This document shows, one piece after another, positions 43,165 through 51,017 of a stretch of DNA of 64,000 bases. The notes beneath the pieces were generated by a model. The model made no database searches. It was not told the DNA's origin and saw only the letters and a list, made by a program, of their open reading frames with translations. Position 1 is the first letter of the stretch, and each line of letters begins with the position of its first letter. The position numbers and the translations under genes are program-made. This stretch comes from an uncultured Caulobacterales bacterium (GTDB lineage: Bacteria; Pseudomonadota; Alphaproteobacteria; Caulobacterales; Caulobacteraceae). The stretch spans positions 163,873-227,872 of the forward strand of contig CAIOHT010000012.1 in the NCBI GenBank assembly GCA_903858185.1. Reading direction: 5' to 3'.

Positions 43165-44394
43165 ATGTTCCTAAAGCATCCCGGCTGGACTGCCGGCTTC
43201 TTCGGCCTGCTGGTTGGCTTTATGCCGATCAAGGCCACCGCCGAGCCTCAAGGCGGACTGAAGGCCGAACTCGCGGACGCTGGCCTCGACGTCGGCCTGA
43301 CGGCTACCAGCTTCCTGCAGGGTGTTGTGTCGGGAGACGGAGACAGGGACTGGGAGACTGGCGGAAAGGTCGATGCAACGCTTCGTATCGACGCGGCAGC
43401 CTTCGGGCTCTGGGAGGGTCTGACCGTCTCGGTCCATCAAGAGTGGGTCTATGGCGATGATGTTAACGCCAAGGGCGACGGGTCGCTCCTGCCGGTGAAC
43501 GTTGTCATGGGGTTCCCGCGACTGGGCGGCAGCGATTCGGAAACCTCGTTGGTGATCAACCAGTCCGTCGGTGATCGCCTGTCGATCAGCTTCGGCAAGT
43601 TCAACATGCTTGACGCGGCCGCACGCACGCCGATTGCAGGCGGCGGCGGACTCACGACCTTTTCACACGTTGGGCTGGCTGCTCCGATCAGCGGCGTCAC
43701 ACCGCCCTATCTTCTGGGCATCATGGCGACGCTTCGAACAGAGGCGGTTACGGCCACTGCCATGATCTATGATCCTCGAAACGCACAGGATGCCGGGGTG
43801 CTGAGACAGCCGTTCGCGGACGGTGTCACGGTCAGTCTGTCGGCCACCTTCCCGGTATCGCTGGGCGGCAATGGGGGCTTCCAGGGTATCAGGGCGGTCT
43901 ACAGCACGCAGCAGGGCCTGAATCTGAACGACATTCCGCAATTGGCTCTCCCACCTGAAGCCGAGGCCGTAGTCGGCGAGAGATCGCCCTACTGGTACCT
44001 GGCCTACTCCTTCCAGCAGACGCTGTTCCGGCAAGCGCAGGATCCGGCGCGCGGCTGGGGGATCTTCGGCCAGGTGGCGATCTCGGACGGAAATCCCAAT
44101 ACGATCGAAAGCAGCATTCTGGCCGGGATCGGTGGCGACAGCCCGATCGCACAGCGTCCGCTGGACCGCTGGGGAGTTGGTTACTTCCGCTACAACCTGA
44201 GCTCCGCGCTGCTGGATGGCCTGGCAGCCCTCGGCAAACCGGACCTGCGCCGCGAGCAGGGCGTCGAGGCCTTTTACAATATGGCCCTTTCGCAGAACCT
44301 CAGGTTGACCGCCAGTCTGAGCTACGTTTCACCCGGAGAGGCGGCGCGCGAAGATGCGGTGTTTGCTGGGTGGAGACTGCAAGCAGCCTTCTGA
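43165..44394 (+). CDS. OprB-family carbohydrate-selective porin
   Basis: The 409-residue protein has a signal peptide (GFFGLLVGFMPIKATAE). An outer-membrane barrel pattern with alternating hydrophobic strands follows, and the C-terminus ends in Phe (AGWRLQAAF), as needed for BAM recognition. Segments such as RGWGIFGQVAISDGNPN, DRWGVGYFRYNLS and QGVEAFYNMALSQNLRLT are those of the OprB family. It may import the substrate of the two hydrolases upstream. It is third in the operon. Confidence 0.85.
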   Translation: MFLKHPGWTAGFFGLLVGFMPIKATAEPQGGLKAELADAGLDVGLTATSFLQGVVSGDGDRDWETGGKVDATLRIDAAAFGLWEGLTVSVHQEWVYGDDVNAKGDGSLLPVNVVMGFPRLGGSDSETSLVINQSVGDRLSISFGKFNMLDAAARTPIAGGGGLTTFSHVGLAAPISGVTPPYLLGIMATLRTEAVTATAMIYDPRNAQDAGVLRQPFADGVTVSLSATFPVSLGGNGGFQGIRAVYSTQQGLNLNDIPQLALPPEAEAVVGERSPYWYLAYSFQQTLFRQAQDPARGWGIFGQVAISDGNPNTIESSILAGIGGDSPIAQRPLDRWGVGYFRYNLSSALLDGLAALGKPDLRREQGVEAFYNMALSQNLRLTASLSYVSPGEAAREDAVFAGWRLQAAF

Positions 44395-44500
44395 AACTGG
44401 CCTTGCGGTCCCGTCGGTGCATGCAGCTCCGCCGACCGGGCCCGTGACGGCGTCAGGATCGCATAGGCAGACGCTGGACGCGGCGTTAGGAGCCGGTGAC

Positions 44501-44672
44501 CTAAAATAGCGCCTTCGCCGCAGCCCTGAACGCCTCGGCTGCGGCGCTCGTTCCGTCGACCGCGGTCAGCGGCGCGCAGTCGTGTCCGGCCTGGCGGTGG
44601 GCGATCTCGATCGGGATTTCGGCCAGCAGGGGCACGCCGAGCGTCTCAGCCTCGGCCCGCGCCCCGCCGGTG
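44501..44672 (-). pseudogene. 3' fragment of an Mrp/ApbC-type P-loop ATPase gene
   Basis: Minus-strand translation from about 44672 reads GGARAEAETLGVPLLAEIPIEIAHRQAGHDCAPL and ends VDGTSAAAEAFRAAAKALF. This matches the last 50-60 residues of Mrp/ApbC Fe-S carriers (typically GHGGA...LGVPFLGEIPLD...). The upstream part of the gene, including the P-loop, is absent, and sequence before the GGA homology has no Mrp similarity. It is therefore a broken remnant, located near attR of the island. Confidence 0.7.
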
Positions 44673-45099
44673 CTGTCAGGCGAACGCGAACCCGTCTCCA
44701 ATTGGGGCTTGGTGGTGAGAGCAGAGGCTGCGTTGAAGCCCATTTCCTACAAGCGTCACCGGTTTCCGGTCCGAAAGCGGACTTTGATGCCACTGGCACC
44801 AAGCAGGCCGTCTGAGCGTCTGCACAGGACCGGAAGTGCGCCTGGGGCTCTGGCTCAAGAAATGACGCTTCGCCGGCAGCGCTTGATCAGGCTTCAGGGA
44901 ACGTTCCTGAACGGTGACCTGCAGGTATAGCGCAGGTCACATTTTCTGCGTTTCCCACGCGAAAGTGCTCAACCTAGGAAACAGCCGATCCCGCCGTATC
45001 GGCCTGTCTGGGAAGGGGCTGGGTCTGGTCCCCAGTAGGCATCCTGTTTTCCCCTAAACCTTTATAATTGTGCGTCATTCCGTTCGACCGAGACAGGAT
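44673..45099. other. non-coding right end of the island
   Basis: No gene is supported. The last 170 bases before attR are relatively A/T-rich (for example CCCCTAAACCTTTATAATTG), as often seen near attachment-site arms. Confidence 0.45.
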
Positions 45100-45145
45100 T
45101 TCGTAATGATGGGGTCAGGTGTTCGAGTCACCTAAGCGGCACCAC
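45100..45145 (+). repeat. attR: 46-bp direct repeat of the tRNA-Thr 3' end
   Basis: This is identical to 37056-37101. It lacks the 5' half of the tRNA (acceptor 5' strand and D-arm), so it is not a tRNA gene but the right junction of the island. Confidence 0.88.
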
Positions 45146-45242
45146 TTCCTTTCCGGACAAGGCCTTGCGCCGGCAGTCGCTGGCGGCGGGCTGCTCCCCC
45201 TCGTCGTACGAAGATCCTGGGCCGCCGGTCCCGACATGGAAT

Positions 45243-45270
45243 CGCCCGGGGACCTTTCGGCTCCCGGGCG
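45243..45270. terminator. possible hairpin terminator downstream of the glycine-zipper gene
   Basis: CGCCCGGG (45243-45250) and CCCGGGCG (45263-45270) form an 8-bp stem. There is no U-tract on either side. It lies 18 bases beyond the end of the minus-strand gene. Confidence 0.35.
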
Positions 45271-45288
45271 TTCCAGTGTTGCGAGGCC

Positions 45289-46344
45289 CTAGTTGGACGG
45301 CGTGCCGTCGCGGCGGTCTTCACGGCGTTCCTGGCGCAGGTCCTGGTTGACGCTCATTGCCAGCCTGTCGAGGCGATCCATGATGTAGGTCTGGTTCGTC
45401 GTCGTCAGGCGTCCCGTGCGGCGACGTATGCGCGTGTCCTCCTTGCGGATGGCCGCCAGCGCGCCCAGGGCGCGATTTGCGGTCGCACGGTCCAGCGCGC
45501 CGCGGCTCAGACTGCTGCGGATGCGGCTGTCGAGGAAGGCTTCCCGCTGGCGGGTGCCCGCGCGGGCTCCGGCCCACAGGTTCGTCTGGCCCGGACGGTC
45601 GATCGAGACCGGCAGGGTGTTGCCGATCCAGCGGCCACGGGCGTCATAGTAGCCATTCGCCACGCCCGGGCGCCAGCGGCCGTCCGTGTCGTAGTAGCCG
45701 GTCTGGGCGCTGGAGACCCACACGCCTTCGCCATTGCGATAGCCGGTTGTCTGGCCGCTGACCCAGCGACCGCTGGCGTCATAGCCGCCGCGCGCCGGGC
45801 CGGCGTTCCAGCGACCGTTGCTGTCGTAGTAGCCGCTGGCTACGCCGCCGTTCCACTGGCCGTCGGTGTCGTAGTAGCCGTTGGCCGAGGCGGGAACCCA
45901 GCGTCCGCCGCTGTCGCGGTAGCCGCTGGAAGAGGCGTCCATGCCGGCCTGCACCCAGCGGCCGTCCTGGCCGTAGTAGCCTTGCGGCGCGCCCTGGACC
46001 CAGCGGTCGTCGCGGTCGTAGTAGCCGGCCGCCTGCGAGGCCGGGGTGTTGCTGGCGTGCCAGGCGCCGGTCCGGTCATAGTAGCCGTAGGCGTTGCTGC
46101 AGTCGGCGCCGCCCTTGGCGATCTGGTTGCCGATCACCGCGCCGGCGACGCCGCCGATGATCGTGCCACCGGTCTTGCCGCCGCCCTTCGACACGGCGTT
46201 GCCGGCCAGGGCGCCGACGACGGCGCCGACGACCGTGCCGGCCGCGCGACGGTCTTCCTGCTGACGGCAGGACTCCTGGGCGGAGGCGAACGAGGGAATG
46301 AGAGCCGCGACGGCGATGCCGGCGACCCAGACGGATCTGCGCAT
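45289..46344 (-). CDS. exported glycine-zipper protein with YYD-x-x-GRW repeats
   Basis: The 351-residue protein has a signal peptide (VWVAGIAVAALIPSFASAQ). A glycine-zipper region follows (about residues 35-80, GTVVGAVVGALAGNAV, GGTIIGGVAGAVIGNQIAKGG), as in 17-kDa surface antigens/SlyB. Then come ten units of about 18 residues with the pattern GYYDxxGRWxxG (about 86-245), and a charged helical C-terminus (RIRSSLSRGALDRATANRALGALAAIRKE). The zipper suggests membrane association and the repeats a repetitive beta surface. The function is unknown. The repeats match no family I can name. It is a single gene just outside the tRNA-Thr island. Confidence 0.85.
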   Translation of the reverse strand: MRRSVWVAGIAVAALIPSFASAQESCRQQEDRRAAGTVVGAVVGALAGNAVSKGGGKTGGTIIGGVAGAVIGNQIAKGGADCSNAYGYYDRTGAWHASNTPASQAAGYYDRDDRWVQGAPQGYYGQDGRWVQAGMDASSSGYRDSGGRWVPASANGYYDTDGQWNGGVASGYYDSNGRWNAGPARGGYDASGRWVSGQTTGYRNGEGVWVSSAQTGYYDTDGRWRPGVANGYYDARGRWIGNTLPVSIDRPGQTNLWAGARAGTRQREAFLDSRIRSSLSRGALDRATANRALGALAAIRKEDTRIRRRTGRLTTTNQTYIMDRLDRLAMSVNQDLRQERREDRRDGTPSN

Positions 46345-46483
46345 GGGATATCTCCTGGGTCAGCCAGTCGGCAGCCCTTGGAGTATCAAAGCATTGAGCG
46401 AGCCTTCGTTGCAGGAATCCCGAAATAAAGCTGCCCGGCCTGTGAAACGCGCGGCGCAACAACCGCAAGTTATTCGGCCCTCA

Positions 46484-47533
46484 TCAGCCGGTATGGGCTG
46501 AATGACTCTCGAGCCTTACGCGCGTTCCTGGCGCCTCGTCCGATATGATGACAACCGCCCCCAGCTGCTTTGCAAGGGAGTCCACGATAACTGTACCAAG
46601 TCCGCCCCTGGTTGTGGTTTTCGCCTTGTCGCGCCCGTTGCCGTTGTCCGACACGGTGAGTGACCAGCCCGGCGATCCGGCGCCATAGACGACCTCGACC
46701 TTCCCCGCCCGATTGTCGGGAAAGGCGTGCTTCAGGGCATTGATGACCAGCTCGGTGACAATCAGGCCGAGGCTGACGGCTTCATGCGAACTGACCGTCA
46801 CCATGTCGGCCCGGACCGCGATGGCGAGGGGGCGCGACTCGGCGATCATCGAGGTCGCGAGGCTGGCGCAGAGCTTGGTCAGATAAGGGCCGATCTCCAC
46901 GCTGCCGAGGCTGCTCTGAAGCAGGTTCTGCACGGCCGCCACTGACATCACCCGGTCATGGGCGTCGCGCAGATGCAGTCGGGTCTCCTCGGAGGTGACC
47001 GTCCGCGCCTTGAGCAGCAGTACGCTGGCGATGATCTGCAGGCTGTTGGCAACCCGGTGCTGCATTTCCTGCAGCAGGATGCCGCGCTCGTTGAGCAGCC
47101 GGTCCTTCTCCAGCAAGAGATCGACGTTCAGCTGCTCGATCCGGCGCGCGTTGGTGACGTCGTTGATGCTCAACAGGATGCGCGCGTTGTGGATGTCGTC
47201 GTAGACGATGGTCTGCACGTTGACGATCAGCCGGCGCGGCTCGACCCCCGGCCGCACCAGATCGGTCTCGTAGTCGCCCAGGGCCGGGCCGCCCAGCAGG
47301 GCGTTTTCGAGCAGCAGGCGCAGCTGGGGAATATCCCACTCACCCTCGCCGATCTCCTTGAGCGAACGGCCGAGCACGGCTCCGCGCGCGTGACCAAAAG
47401 CGGTCTTGAACGACGGCGTCACCGACACGACCCGCAGGTCGCCGTTGAACAGCAGCAGCGGCAGATGCGACGTGTTGAGCAGTGCGCTCGCCAGGCTCGG
47501 CGCGGCCTCTGGCGGTTTGGTAATGTCGGTCAC
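46484..47533 (-). CDS. PAS-containing HisKA_2-type sensor kinase
   Basis: The 349-residue cytosolic protein has an N-terminal PAS domain (about residues 15-130, FNGDLRVVSVTPSFKTAFG, ARILLSINDVTNARRIEQL), a dimerisation helix with the phosphoacceptor QEMQHRVANSLQIIASVLLLKA (HRVxNSLQ pattern; the common Lys is Ala here) and an ATPase domain with VTELVINALKHAFP, SDNGNGRDK and RGGLGTVIVDSLAKQL. This is the HisKA_2/HWE group that includes general stress kinases. The start is a GTG. A perfect 10-bp hairpin lies 22 bases upstream in the leader. Its partner is unknown; EcfG signalling is possible. Confidence 0.87.
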   Translation of the reverse strand: MTDITKPPEAAPSLASALLNTSHLPLLLFNGDLRVVSVTPSFKTAFGHARGAVLGRSLKEIGEGEWDIPQLRLLLENALLGGPALGDYETDLVRPGVEPRRLIVNVQTIVYDDIHNARILLSINDVTNARRIEQLNVDLLLEKDRLLNERGILLQEMQHRVANSLQIIASVLLLKARTVTSEETRLHLRDAHDRVMSVAAVQNLLQSSLGSVEIGPYLTKLCASLATSMIAESRPLAIAVRADMVTVSSHEAVSLGLIVTELVINALKHAFPDNRAGKVEVVYGAGSPGWSLTVSDNGNGRDKAKTTTRGGLGTVIVDSLAKQLGAVVIISDEAPGTRVRLESHSAHTG

Positions 47534-47691
47534 ATTGGGTGTCCTCGACGACCGCGGGCTTTCGAAGCGAAAGCCCGAACGGCATCGATGGGAGGCAGGT
47601 GCGTGGAAGGTCGGAGCGGGCGCGCCCGCATGCCGTTACGACGGCACCCTATCCTGAATGCGTCGGGCGCGCTTGATATAGATCAGAGGGC

Positions 47692-48345
47692 TCAGTGCGC
47701 CCCGGCCAGCACCACGCCCAGCAGCACCGCGACATATTGCACCGCCGCGGCCGCCACCACATGGCCATGCCAGACCGCGCGGCGGAACTTGAACCGCTTC
47801 ATCAGATAGAAGATCACCCCGGTCGAATAGAGCAGCCCGCCGATCGCCAGCAGCATCAGGGCGACCCAGGACACGCCGTCGATCATCGGCTTGAGCGCCA
47901 CCAGAACGGCCCAGCCGAGCGCCAGGTAGAGCGCCACCCAGAAGCCCTTGCCCAGGCCCGGCAGGAACAGCTTCCCGGCCACGCCCAGCAGCGCCAGGGT
48001 CCAGACGGCCGTGGTCATGCCGATCGCCCAGGCCCCGGTCAGGCTCTGGGTCGTGAAGGGGGTATAGCTGCCGGCGATCATCAGGAAGATGCCCGCATGG
48101 TCGAACCGGCGCAGCAGGGGCCGCCAGGGCGCCTTGCCGAAGTTGTAGGCCAGCGAGCAACCCAGCATGATCGCCATGCCCACGGCATAGATCACCACCG
48201 AGGCGGTCAGGCCGCCGCCCTTGCCCACCGACAGCCCCAGCAGGATGCCGCCGCCGAACAGGGCGAAGGCGAGGCCGACGATGTGCACGACCAGGTCCGC
48301 GCACTTCGCGCCGGCCGTCGGGTAGTGGGTCTGGGTCTGATCCAT
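47692..48345 (-). CDS. hemolysin III family (YqfA/TrhA) membrane protein
   Basis: The 217-residue protein has seven predicted membrane helices. It carries the family signatures HIVGLAFALFGGGILLG, GCSLAYNFGKAPWRPLLRRFDHAGIFLMIAGSYTPF with conserved Asp/His residues, and late HGHVVAAAAVQYVAV. The conserved Asp and His residues form the metal site of PAQR/CREST-superfamily proteins. Bacterial members act in membrane homeostasis rather than hemolysis. It appears monocistronic. Confidence 0.92.
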   Translation of the reverse strand: MDQTQTHYPTAGAKCADLVVHIVGLAFALFGGGILLGLSVGKGGGLTASVVIYAVGMAIMLGCSLAYNFGKAPWRPLLRRFDHAGIFLMIAGSYTPFTTQSLTGAWAIGMTTAVWTLALLGVAGKLFLPGLGKGFWVALYLALGWAVLVALKPMIDGVSWVALMLLAIGGLLYSTGVIFYLMKRFKFRRAVWHGHVVAAAAVQYVAVLLGVVLAGAH

Positions 48346-48413
48346 GGGCAGGCACCCTACGCGGCGACTGTGACAGCCGAAAGGACGCTGCGAGCACAGA
48401 TGGCGAGCGATTG

Positions 48414-49142
48414 TTACAGCCTGAAGGCCGCCAGCCGTTCGTAGTGAGGCCTGGCGGCGTCGGCGATGCGGCGCAGCTCGTCGCTCAGGTCCTCGCGACC
48501 GGCCTCGGGCCGCGGCGGACCAAAGCCCGTCGAGGCCTCGACCGCATCATACCAGGCCGGCGCCCAGACGCCGTCGCTGTCGCGCCGCCCGGCCGGCCAG
48601 GCCAGCATGGCGTCGTCGAAGGCGATGCCGAGCGCGAAGCACAGCCGGCCCAGCGTCCCACGCGGATCGGCCAGCACGTCGCGGCCCTCGATCACCGGCG
48701 GCGGCGCGCCCAGCCGGTCAGCCTCGCGCTCGAACAGATCGCGCTGCTGCACGAAACCGATATCGTCCAGCGTCACCTGCTCGCGCTTGACGGTGTAGCT
48801 GGCCAGCACCGCCTCGGGCGCGCGGATCAGGAAGGCGCTGCGGCAGGCGCCCGCCCAGTCCATGCCGAAGTCCGGCAACATGTGGTGGGTCATGTGCTTC
48901 TGGTACCAGACCGTTGCGCCACCGGGTGCCGGACCCGCCATGGCCTTGGCCACCGTGCGCCAGTCGGTCGGCTGACTGGCCAGGACCTCGTCCCGCATCG
49001 GATGGTCGAGCCCCGTCTCCGCCAGATAGGCGGCGTAGAAGGGCTCGTCGCTGACGGCGGCGTCAGGCCGGTTCTCGAACGCCCGCATCATCGCCGTCGA
49101 GATGTTGCGCGGGCCTGACCACATGGCGATGCGCACGGTCAT
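48414..49142 (-). CDS. sulfotransferase-like protein
   Basis: The 242-residue protein begins IAMWSGPRNISTAMMRAFENR, similar to the PAPS 5'-phosphosulfate loop of sulfotransferases (SxPRxxxTxM variants). It contains ACRSAFLIRAPEAVLASY, matching the 3'-phosphate-binding region. Substrate and activity cannot be told. The ATG overlaps the stop of the upstream class IV aminotransferase gene (ATGA), so the two are translated together. This pairing implies a shared pathway, but I cannot say which. Confidence 0.8.
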   Translation of the reverse strand: MTVRIAMWSGPRNISTAMMRAFENRPDAAVSDEPFYAAYLAETGLDHPMRDEVLASQPTDWRTVAKAMAGPAPGGATVWYQKHMTHHMLPDFGMDWAGACRSAFLIRAPEAVLASYTVKREQVTLDDIGFVQQRDLFEREADRLGAPPPVIEGRDVLADPRGTLGRLCFALGIAFDDAMLAWPAGRRDSDGVWAPAWYDAVEASTGFGPPRPEAGREDLSDELRRIADAARPHYERLAAFRL

Positions 49143-50050
49143 CGCGCCGCCTCCGCGTCCTTCAGCCCTTCGTAGAGCGCTCGCAGGATCGTCGTGCGAT
49201 AGCCGGGCAGGGCCTGGGGCAGGGGGCGTCCGTCGATCTCGCGCACCGGTGTCAGCCCGCCGAAGGTGCCGGTGACAAAGGCCTCGTCCGCCTCGCGAAC
49301 GTCCTCCACCGGAAAGTTCCCCAGCCGAAGCGGAATGCCGTTCGCCTCGCAAAGCCTGATCACATTGGCCCGGGTTACGCCGTTGAAGCAGAACGCGCCG
49401 GTCGAGGTGCGGACCTCGCCGTCCCTGACCCAGAAGAGATTGGTCGCGTTGCAACTGGAGACGTAGCCGTCGGGATCGAGCATCAGCGCCTCGTCGGCGC
49501 CGGCCCGGATGGCCTCCTGCAGGGCGATGATCAGGTTCAGGCGGCTATGGCTGTTGAGCCGCATGTCGAACATGTGCGCCGGGGTGCAGCGGATGCCGAC
49601 TGTGGCCAGCGACAGCCCGCGCGTGACGATGGCCGGGCTGGGGACCTTCCATTCGGCCAGGATCACCACCGTCGGCTTGCCCAGGGCATTGCGGGGGTCC
49701 TGGTTGGCGCCGGTCTTCTCGCCGCGCGTGACCATCAGGCGCAGATGTACGCCGTCCTCCATCCGGTTGAAGGCCAGCAGGTCGTTCAGCGCTTCGGTGA
49801 CCTGCTGACGGCTCATGCCGATGTCCAGGCCGATCGCGTCGGCGCCCTGGAACAGCCGGTCCAGATGCGCGTCCAGGAACATCAGCCGGCCCCTGTGAAG
49901 CCGCAGGCCCTCCCAGACGCCGTCGCCGACGACGAAGCCGGCGTCGAACACCGAGACCTTCGCGTTCCTGCGGGTGACCATCTCGCCGTTAAGCCAGATG
50001 CGCGCGGTGGCGTTGCGCGGGTCGGCGGCGAAGTCCTGGCTTCCGGCCAT
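49139..50050 (-). CDS. class IV aminotransferase-like protein lacking an obvious PLP lysine
   Basis: The 303-residue fold-type IV protein (BCAT/D-amino-acid/ADC-lyase family) has IWLNGEMVTRRNAKVSVFDAGFVVGDGVWEGLR and the cofactor-phosphate part DEALMLDPDGYVSSCNATNLFWV. Around the position where PabC has LKHLN (PLP-Lys) it reads MRLNSHSRLNLI. No lysine is present within about 30 residues, so the classical Schiff-base residue seems to be missing. It may be inactive, noncanonical or use another residue. It is coupled to the sulfotransferase-like gene. Confidence 0.85.
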   Translation of the reverse strand: MAGSQDFAADPRNATARIWLNGEMVTRRNAKVSVFDAGFVVGDGVWEGLRLHRGRLMFLDAHLDRLFQGADAIGLDIGMSRQQVTEALNDLLAFNRMEDGVHLRLMVTRGEKTGANQDPRNALGKPTVVILAEWKVPSPAIVTRGLSLATVGIRCTPAHMFDMRLNSHSRLNLIIALQEAIRAGADEALMLDPDGYVSSCNATNLFWVRDGEVRTSTGAFCFNGVTRANVIRLCEANGIPLRLGNFPVEDVREADEAFVTGTFGGLTPVREIDGRPLPQALPGYRTTILRALYEGLKDAEAAR

Positions 50051-50052
50051 GA

Positions 50053-50337
50053 TCAGGCTCCCGGTGGTGGACCAAAGGCGGCGGCGAGGCCGGCTGGGTC
50101 CAGCCCCTCGACCTCCACCGATTTCAGCCGGCCGGTCTGGCCGGCGGCAATACGGACGCTCGACTTGCTGAGGCCGAGGGTCTTTGCCAGCAGCACCGTC
50201 AGGGCGGCGTTGGCCTCCCCCTCCACCGGCGGGGCGGAGACACGCGCCTTCAGGTAGGGGCGGCCGTCAGGGCCGCTGGCCCAGCCGTCGATGGCGTCCC
50301 GGCCGCCACGCGGCGTCAGGCGGACCGCCAGACGCAC
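50053..50337 (-). CDS. DUF167/YggU family protein
   Basis: The 94-residue protein has LAVRLTPRGGRDAIDGW at the N-terminus and the conserved VSAPPVEGEANAALTVLLAKTLGLSKSSVRIAAGQTGRLKSVEVEG, which defines the YggU family (unknown function). The start is a GTG. It lies 4 bases after the yggT-type gene and 2 bases before the aminotransferase gene, in the usual alphaproteobacterial order yggT-yggU. Confidence 0.92.
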   Translation of the reverse strand: MRLAVRLTPRGGRDAIDGWASGPDGRPYLKARVSAPPVEGEANAALTVLLAKTLGLSKSSVRIAAGQTGRLKSVEVEGLDPAGLAAAFGPPPGA

Positions 50338-50341
50338 CCGC

Positions 50342-50659
50342 CTAGCTGCCGACGAGCCCGAGCAGGGCCGACTGCAGGGCCGGCGACAGGTAGTTGCGAA
50401 TGCCCTGAAGGATCAGGAAAAGCACGATGAAGCTCAGGTCGACCCCGCCCAGCGGCGGCACGAAGCGGCGGATCGGCGTCAGCAGCGGCTCGGTCACCCG
50501 TTCCAGCGTGTAGTAGATCTGCCGGACAGCGTTGTTGCGCAGGTTGACCACGTCAAAGGCCACCAGCCAGGACAGGATCGCCGCGATCACCAGGGCGAGG
50601 ACCAGCAGTCCCAGCAGGCTGTTGATGATGAAGAAGACGAAGCCAATGATGGCGGCCAT
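50342..50659 (-). CDS. YggT family membrane protein
   Basis: The 105-residue protein has two membrane segments (about residues 5-35, IGFVFFIINSLLGLLVLALVIAAILSWLVAF; 72-92, GGVDLSFIVLFLILQGIRNYL) around a soluble loop with RQIYYTLERVTEPLLTPIRRFVPP, typical of YggT (cell-shape/osmotic functions reported in some species). The ATG at 50659 starts the conserved part; longer in-frame extensions look non-coding. Confidence 0.92.
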   Translation of the reverse strand: MAAIIGFVFFIINSLLGLLVLALVIAAILSWLVAFDVVNLRNNAVRQIYYTLERVTEPLLTPIRRFVPPLGGVDLSFIVLFLILQGIRNYLSPALQSALLGLVGS

Positions 50660-50801
50660 GGAGCGGGTTCCGGTGTTCGTGAACCCCGCTTCTATCCGGG
50701 CGCCGGAATCGCGGCAAGGCGTAGCCGCCGCCATCCACGCCGCCAGCCTTGACAGGCAAGGCGACCCGGCCATATGTGCGCCGCTTCCCTCTTCCTGGGA
50801 G

Positions 50802-50877
50802 GGGGCCGTAGCTCAGATGGTAGAGCGCCTCGTTCGCAATGAGGAGGTCAGGGGTTCGATTCCCCTCGGCTCCACCA
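50802..50877 (+). tRNA. tRNA-Ala (anticodon CGC)
   Basis: The 76-base cloverleaf has acceptor GGGGCCG/CGGCTCC, D-arm GCTCAGATGGTAGAGC, anticodon loop TTCGCAA (CGC, reading GCG), T-arm AGGGG-TTCGATT-CCCCT and an encoded CCA. Confidence 0.96.
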
Positions 50878-51017
50878 GGAACCCTTCCGACATCGGACAG
50901 GACCGCCGGCGCGTTCGCCGGACCTGACGAGCGGTGCGTCTTCCTTGATTTCGATCACGGGCGCCTGGCCGGGAAAGGCGCAGGCTTGAGCCGTCATCAG
51001 GCTTGAGGATTGAGGTC

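Larger units (their letters stand above)
37102..45099. mobile_element. integrated genomic island (about 8 kb) at tRNA-Thr
   Basis: This segment is bounded by exact 46-bp direct repeats (attL 37056-37101, attR 45100-45145), with the tRNA restored at the left. Its intergenic parts are noticeably richer in A/T than the flanking chromosome (for example 38390-38715 and 44930-45099), and gene density is lower. Contents: DUF4239 protein, glycine-rich exported protein, exported amidohydrolase, carboxylesterase, OprB porin and an Mrp fragment. No integrase, excisionase or mobilisation gene is visible, so it is probably a decayed or non-autonomous island. Confidence 0.82.

Noticed and set aside
45100-45145. 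Second tRNA-Thr gene
   Set aside because: Only the 3' half is present; there is no 5' acceptor strand or D-arm. It is the att repeat.
45600-46090. Tandem DNA repeats as a mobile element
   Set aside because: They encode the in-frame YYD/GRW protein repeats.
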